64,000 nt of DNA from positions 5,952,001 to 6,016,000 of the forward strand of contig JAQGEQ010000071.1 of assembly GCA_034620365.1 (NCBI GenBank), read 5' to 3'. A model generated the notes under the pieces. That model did not search any database. It saw only the letters and a list, made by a program, of their open reading frames with translations, and was not told where the DNA came from. This stretch comes from Pegea sp. RAD2-039. Lineage: Eukaryota > Chordata > Thaliacea > Salpida > Salpidae. This document shows, piece after piece, positions 59,690 to 64,000 of this stretch; the first letter of the stretch is position 1, and the number at the start of each line of letters is the position of its first letter. Made by a program: the position numbers and the translations under genes.

Positions 59690-59870
59690 GTAAATCGGGT
59701 CACGTGATCGTGTAAGTGACGTCAGGTCGTCGGGAGCACGTATCTAAACCGCTTTCAGCCTCGAAGCTTACCTCTGAAAAGAAAAATTGACATTTTTGCG
59801 CGCGCGTTGAAAATTTAGCAAACGTCAAAAGCTCGATGACAGCGACAGTAACTGGTCACGTGACTAATCT
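59690..59870. promoter_or_regulatory. GC/CpG-rich promoter-like island
   Basis: The most CpG-dense intergenic patch in the window. It holds GTCACGTGAT (59699-59708), TGACGTCA (59717-59724), GCGCGCGCG (about 59800) and GTCACGTGAC (59855-59864). The last fits the CLEAR/M-box of MiT-TFE factors. Another TGACGTCA lies at 59360-59367. The downstream plus-strand gene THSD1 begins its recognisable coding exons 1.8 kb away, so this is its likely promoter. Confidence 0.45.
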
Positions 59871-60293
59871 TGTTATTGACTTTCTGTCTACAATTCTTTG
59901 AAAGAAAAGTTGAAGAGGAAATATTCGCGAAGTTATGGGGTTTAAGGAGGGAAATTTTGAGTTGAAAATATGTGGTTTTGAACAAACAATTTGAGTTTAG
60001 AGTGATTGCTTTTTAATAAGCAATTATTTATCTAATTTGGCGCAAAGTTAAGATTTCCTTAAACTTATCCTGATAGTCAATTTGCAAACAATTTTGATGG
60101 ACTTTTTTGATGTTGTTGTTGACCTTAGATAAACTTTATTTGATATTAAAACGTTATCTTTACATCCATCTCAAAAATAAACTTTTTTTATCTCTTGTCG
60201 AATTTGAATTTTTTTGGCCGAATTTTTTACGTTTTATTCAGATATTAGTTTATTTCTTTTATTAAAGTTTTAGGTAAGTACAATGCGTTGTTG

Positions 60294-60925
60294 CTTCTTT
60301 TTAAAAGCTTTATCTTGAATCAATCTATTGCTATAAAAAATTATAATCAGATGAAATGTGAGATTTTATTTAGTAAAAAAACTTCTTTAATCTGATCTAT
60401 CAGAGCTATAAGATTAAATCTTTTGTGCTTTTCAGTTTGTATCTCTATTATACGCAGTTTTAGCAATTATCAAAAAATAATTCATTTATTTTTATTTAAA
60501 ATTCTTTCTGTTAAAAATTATTTTCAGTTTATTTAGTTACAAACAAACTTTCAATTTTACTCATCATTTGATAATCAATGATTTGAGATCTTCTTTTTAA
60601 AAGCTTTATCTTGAATCAATCTATTGCTATAAAAAATTATAATCAGATGAAATGTGAGATTTTATTTAGTAAAAAAACTTCTTTAATCTGATCTATCAGA
60701 GCTATAAGATTAAATCTTTTGTGCTTTTCAGTTTGTATCTCTATTATACGCAGTTTTAGCAATTATCAAAAAATAATTCATGAATTATCGTTATAGAAAT
60801 CTTATTAAAAAGCAAATACTTTTTTATAAATTTAAAATTCTTTCTGTTAAAATTTATTTTCAGTTTATTTAGTTACAAACAAACTTTCAATTTTACTCAT
60901 CATTTGATAATCAACTGATTTGAGA
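60294..60925. repeat. 296-bp tandem direct duplication
   Basis: The stretch beginning CTTCTTTTTAAAAGC at 60294 begins again at 60590. The two copies are almost identical over most of their length; the second carries about 40 extra bases near 60780-60830. It lies in the presumed 5' intron of THSD1. Confidence 0.9.
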
Positions 60926-61686
60926 TCATTATGTATGAAATTATAAACTCATATTGGTGTCTACTGTGTGTTGTTAATAATTTAAAGCTATTTAAACAAA
61001 TAATTTCTTTTAATTAAAGATATAGTTTAACTAGTAAGAATAAACATTTATTCTTTTAACAGCATTTTTGTAAATATTTTTTATCAAGAAAACTGATGAT
61101 TTATCAAACTAACTGTTTAATCTTTATTTTAGGTAAGTTTAAACAATATTCTAACAAAGTATATGATCCAATAACTAAATCTACTATATTTTGACGTGAA
61201 ATCATATAATTGCCTTTTGAAGATTGATTATTTGTTTGAATGAATATTAAATCTTGTCAATTAATGATTTTTTGAATGGAATCAGATAAACTAAGAATTT
61301 GTCATCATCATGTAAAGATCACTTTAATTTCAAACCAACATTTTTACGGAGAAAATAATTATTTTTACAAAAGGTTTTATTCTCAGAAAATAAATGCTAA
61401 TTGAAACTTTTTTAGCTTCAAATCTTTTCTAATTCTTTTTTAATTTGAAAAAAAATCTTTGAAAAGATATTTCGTTCTCATAAATCACATTTAACAAAAA
61501 TTTATACAAATCTTCTCCGATATTTGACTAATATTTTTCTGTCTACTTTTAGCAATAATAAAAAAGTAAAAACTCTTTCCAACAATTTTAAGAAAAAGTA
61601 ATGAGCTAGTTATGATAAAAAAGTTTTATTAAAAAGTTAGAAGTGTTTATAGAAATGTAATCCAAATAACTTTTTATAGTTCTCAG

Positions 61687-63427
61687 TAACTCCAATTCAA
61701 TCAAATTGAAACATGACAAGTTGTTAGAAGCTTTTGGAAGCGATGTAAGAGTTGATTTGTCGGAAGGTTCTAAAGACTCAATTATAAAATTGTTTTATGA
61801 AAATGAGGAAGAAGCTCTTTCGGCGCAAGTGATTACAAAGGTTGACTAGTTTTTTATCTTCATTTTTTTTTGTAAGATTAATTTAAATATAAATATAAAC
61901 ACTTTGTAAGAATTTAATAAACATTTTTGAAAACCCTTCAAATTACAACAGTAAAAAATAAATCATTTTTTTCTAAAAGTTGAAAAACTTTCAAATTAAC
62001 TCCTAATTTTCATCTTCCAACTATTTGGTTAGAAAAGTAAATAAACAAAAATCCCTCAAAATAATTTTCCAAGAACCTCTCCACTCAATAAACAACTTTT
62101 TTCTTTCTAGACTTCAAACCGTTCAACCCTGATCTTTGATTGTGGTTACTTTGTTCGGCGAGGAAGATACTATTTCAAATATTATGAAAAATTCTCCAGT
62201 TAGCTTTTAATTGTTGAAAAATTTTACATTTTTTTGTAGCAATTTTTTAGTATTTTTATGAAAATCTTTTTAATCTTCATTATCTTTTTAATAAATTTTT
62301 ACAAAACCTCAAAATATTTTTATTATTTTTCCTTTAATTAGAAACAAACTTGATTGAAATTCCAAATATTTCTGTTCTACAGAAAAAGTCTTATTTTCGT
62401 CAATGCTAAATATAAAATGGCCAAAAACGTTTATCAAATTACAAACTACTGGAGAACTTTACAGTTCAGATAATGAGGTAATAAAAATGTGATATTCTCA
62501 TTAAGATATTTTCATCTTCTCACTGAAAGGTGATCATATCTTTTGAAGATTCCTTTTCTGTTTGTGATTCGTATCTAATGAATGAATATCAAACAAAGGT
62601 CTCTTTATTCAACAAAACACGTGAGCCTTATTTGAAGCCAAAACTAAAAAAGCCAAAATAGTAAATATTTGTAAATTTCGTACATCGCCAGATGTTATCC
62701 ACTCAAAGACGGCTTCATTTCTTCCAAACTATCCAGTCATCCTTCCATGCGACGTTATATCGACACCTGGCGGACATTTTGTAGAAGCGCGCGTAATCGC
62801 TTTTAACACAAGTCAACTATTCGCTAGAAGCGCGGAAGTTCTCTTCCAATGGAGTAGCACTTATGACGTAATTGTTGATCGGGACACAATCATGTGCGGA
62901 GGTATGACGTCATCACCAAATCTTCGCGCTGACTTCAACAAGCGTTTCTATAGCAACCGAAAATATTCGGCTGACTGTAAAGCGGCCACCTTGTGCTCCA
63001 CCTAGCGACCGTTTACAATTGGTTGCCATGTACAGTAACCAAGCGAGTCACGTGGTTGCCACCAAGTATCTTAGCAACACAGGTGAGTTGATTGGTTAGT
63101 AACCAGCTGAATTCATCAGGATTTTTGTTGCAGATTTGATTCAGTTTCCTTGCCAACAAGATTCTTCGAGAGTTTTCGCGATTTGTTTCACTTATTTTAC
63201 TTCAAATTGGAAAATTTTAAGAAAAAAATGTTTTGAAATTTCCAAAAATCCAAAGAAAAAAAGTAAATATTGAGAAAAGTGAAAAGTTGTTGATGTTTAG
63301 TTGTTAGTAGATCTTGTGATTGATGGGTCCTGGTCCATTTGGCAGCCCTGGAACGTCTGTGTAAGACCCTGTGACAACATCATCTCTCGTAGAAGACGAA
63401 AATGTGATAATCCTGAACCACTCAACG
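61687..63427 (+). CDS. THSD1: THSD1-like type I membrane protein with thrombospondin type 1 repeat (partial at both ends)
   Basis: Vertebrate THSD1 is an endothelial membrane protein at focal adhesions. Eight exons join in phase: 61687-61840, 62111-62198, 62383-62477, 62530-62620, 62692-62901, 62954-63082, 63134-63262, 63311-63427. In order they align with the human ectodomain: LIFDCGYFVRRGRYYF against LKFECFYFKEAGDYWF; NIKWPKTFIKLQ against KVEWPVFHVDLN; LPCDVIS; DRDTIMCG then LTVKRPPCAPP against VTVLPPPC; FPCQQDSSRVFAICF against IFNCTLFDMGKNKYCF. Last comes a TSP1 repeat, DGSWSIWQPWNVCVRPCD, with RRRRKC. The intron 62902-62953 is 52 bases. The signal-peptide exon upstream of 61687 was not found. 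The membrane helix and tail lie beyond the window. The exon 62530-62620 donor (C/GTGAGC) was chosen because it alone restores the frame. A remote paralogue of THSD1 is possible. Confidence 0.85.
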
Positions 63428-63483
63428 GTAGAAGTTGTAAAAGTAAAAAATCTTTTCAAAATTCTTGAGATTTTCATAAAACG

Positions 63484-64000
63484 TCTTAGCAACGAATCCT
63501 TAGCAACGAATCCTTAGCAACAAATTCTTAGCAACGAATCCTTAGCAACGAATTCTTAGCAACAAATCCTTAGCAACGAGTCCTTAGTAACGAATTCTTA
63601 GCAACGAATCCTTAGCAACGAATCCTTAGCAACGAATCCTTAGCAACGAATTCTTAGCAACGAGTCCTTAGTAACGAATTCTTAGCAACGAATCCTTAGC
63701 AACGAATCCTTAGCAACTAATCCTTAGCAACGAATCCTTAGCAACGAATCCTTAGCAACGAATCCTTAGCAACGAATCCTTAGCAACGAATCCTTAGTAA
63801 CGAATTCTTAGCAACGAATCCTTAGCAACGAATTCTTAGCAACGAATCCTTAGCAACGAATCCTTAGCAACGAATCCTTAGCAACGAGTCCTTAGCAACG
63901 AATCCTTAGCAACAAATCCTTAGCAACGAATTCTTAGCAACGAATCCTTAGCAACGAATCCTTAGCAACTAATCCTTAGCAACGAATCCTTAGCAACGAA
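63484..64000. repeat. 14-bp minisatellite running off the window end
   Basis: About 37 head-to-tail copies of TTAGCAACGAATCC, with variants such as TTAGCAACGAATTC, TTAGTAACGAATTC and TTAGCAACGAGTCC. Groups of variants recur, for example the block around 63560 and again around 63660, pointing to larger duplications inside the array. It lies in the THSD1 intron that follows the TSP1 exon. The array continues past the window. Confidence 0.97.

Larger units (their letters stand above)
52204..59690. other. Intergenic, mostly featureless
   Basis: AT-rich, with no coding exon that I can support. Exceptions are the exon-like patch at 53.1 kb and the SINE at 55.0 kb, listed separately. Promoter sequences for EEIG1 are expected in the low-coordinate end. 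Confidence 0.55.

Noticed and set aside
60282-60320. Signal-peptide exon of THSD1 starting MRCCFF
   Set aside because: The frame stops after eleven codons with no donor in the needed phase, and it lies in the tandem duplication.

Overview
This window is strongly AT-rich eukaryotic DNA from an animal (metazoan). Every recognisable gene is a metazoan family: a CREB3L/OASIS bZIP factor, a ZP-domain membrane protein, an SLC9B-type exchanger, an opsin, two SLC30/ZnT1-like zinc transporters, EEIG1/FAM102 and THSD1. Nearly all are split by GT-AG introns, many only 46-57 bases long, so most open frames are exons and not whole genes. The phylum is not settled. THSD1 (best known to me from vertebrates) plus the tiny-intron peak would fit a compact or derived deuterostome such as a tunicate, but that is only an inference. 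I rebuilt gene models by hand from splice sites, reading phase and family alignment.

Layout: 2.8-9.7 kb, minus strand, a 14-exon CREB3L1/L2-like gene, with a GC-richer likely promoter at 10.8-10.9 kb. 11.8-14.9 kb, plus strand, an unrecognised type I membrane protein that ends tail-to-tail with a minus-strand ZP-EGF-TM gene (15.2-17.6 kb). 18.2-19.1 kb, plus strand, the C-terminal part of an SLC9B exchanger, head-to-head with the ZP gene. 21.35-26.74 kb, minus strand, a six-exon, 301-residue opsin that is highly divergent yet keeps the retinal-binding lysine. 30.0-32.8 and 36.5-39.8 kb, minus strand, two tandem ZnT1-like paralogues sharing near-identical blocks. 39.8-51.1 kb is a gene-poor stretch. 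51.1-52.2 kb, minus strand, EEIG1/FAM102 with an uninterrupted coding region. 52.2-61.7 kb is mostly non-coding, with a tRNA-derived SINE at 55 kb, a GC-rich promoter-like island at 59.7 kb and a 296-bp tandem duplication at 60.3 kb. 61.7 kb to beyond the window end, plus strand, THSD1, whose last visible intron is filled by a 14-bp minisatellite.

The genes do not form a pathway; this is ordinary animal synteny. The strongest candidates for new biology are the opsin (no acid at either classical counterion position, an acid one helical turn away, NPxxY lost, almost no C-terminal tail), the patchwork ZnT pair in which one copy has lost most of the His-rich loop, the half-length SLC9B gene, and the orphan type I membrane protein.
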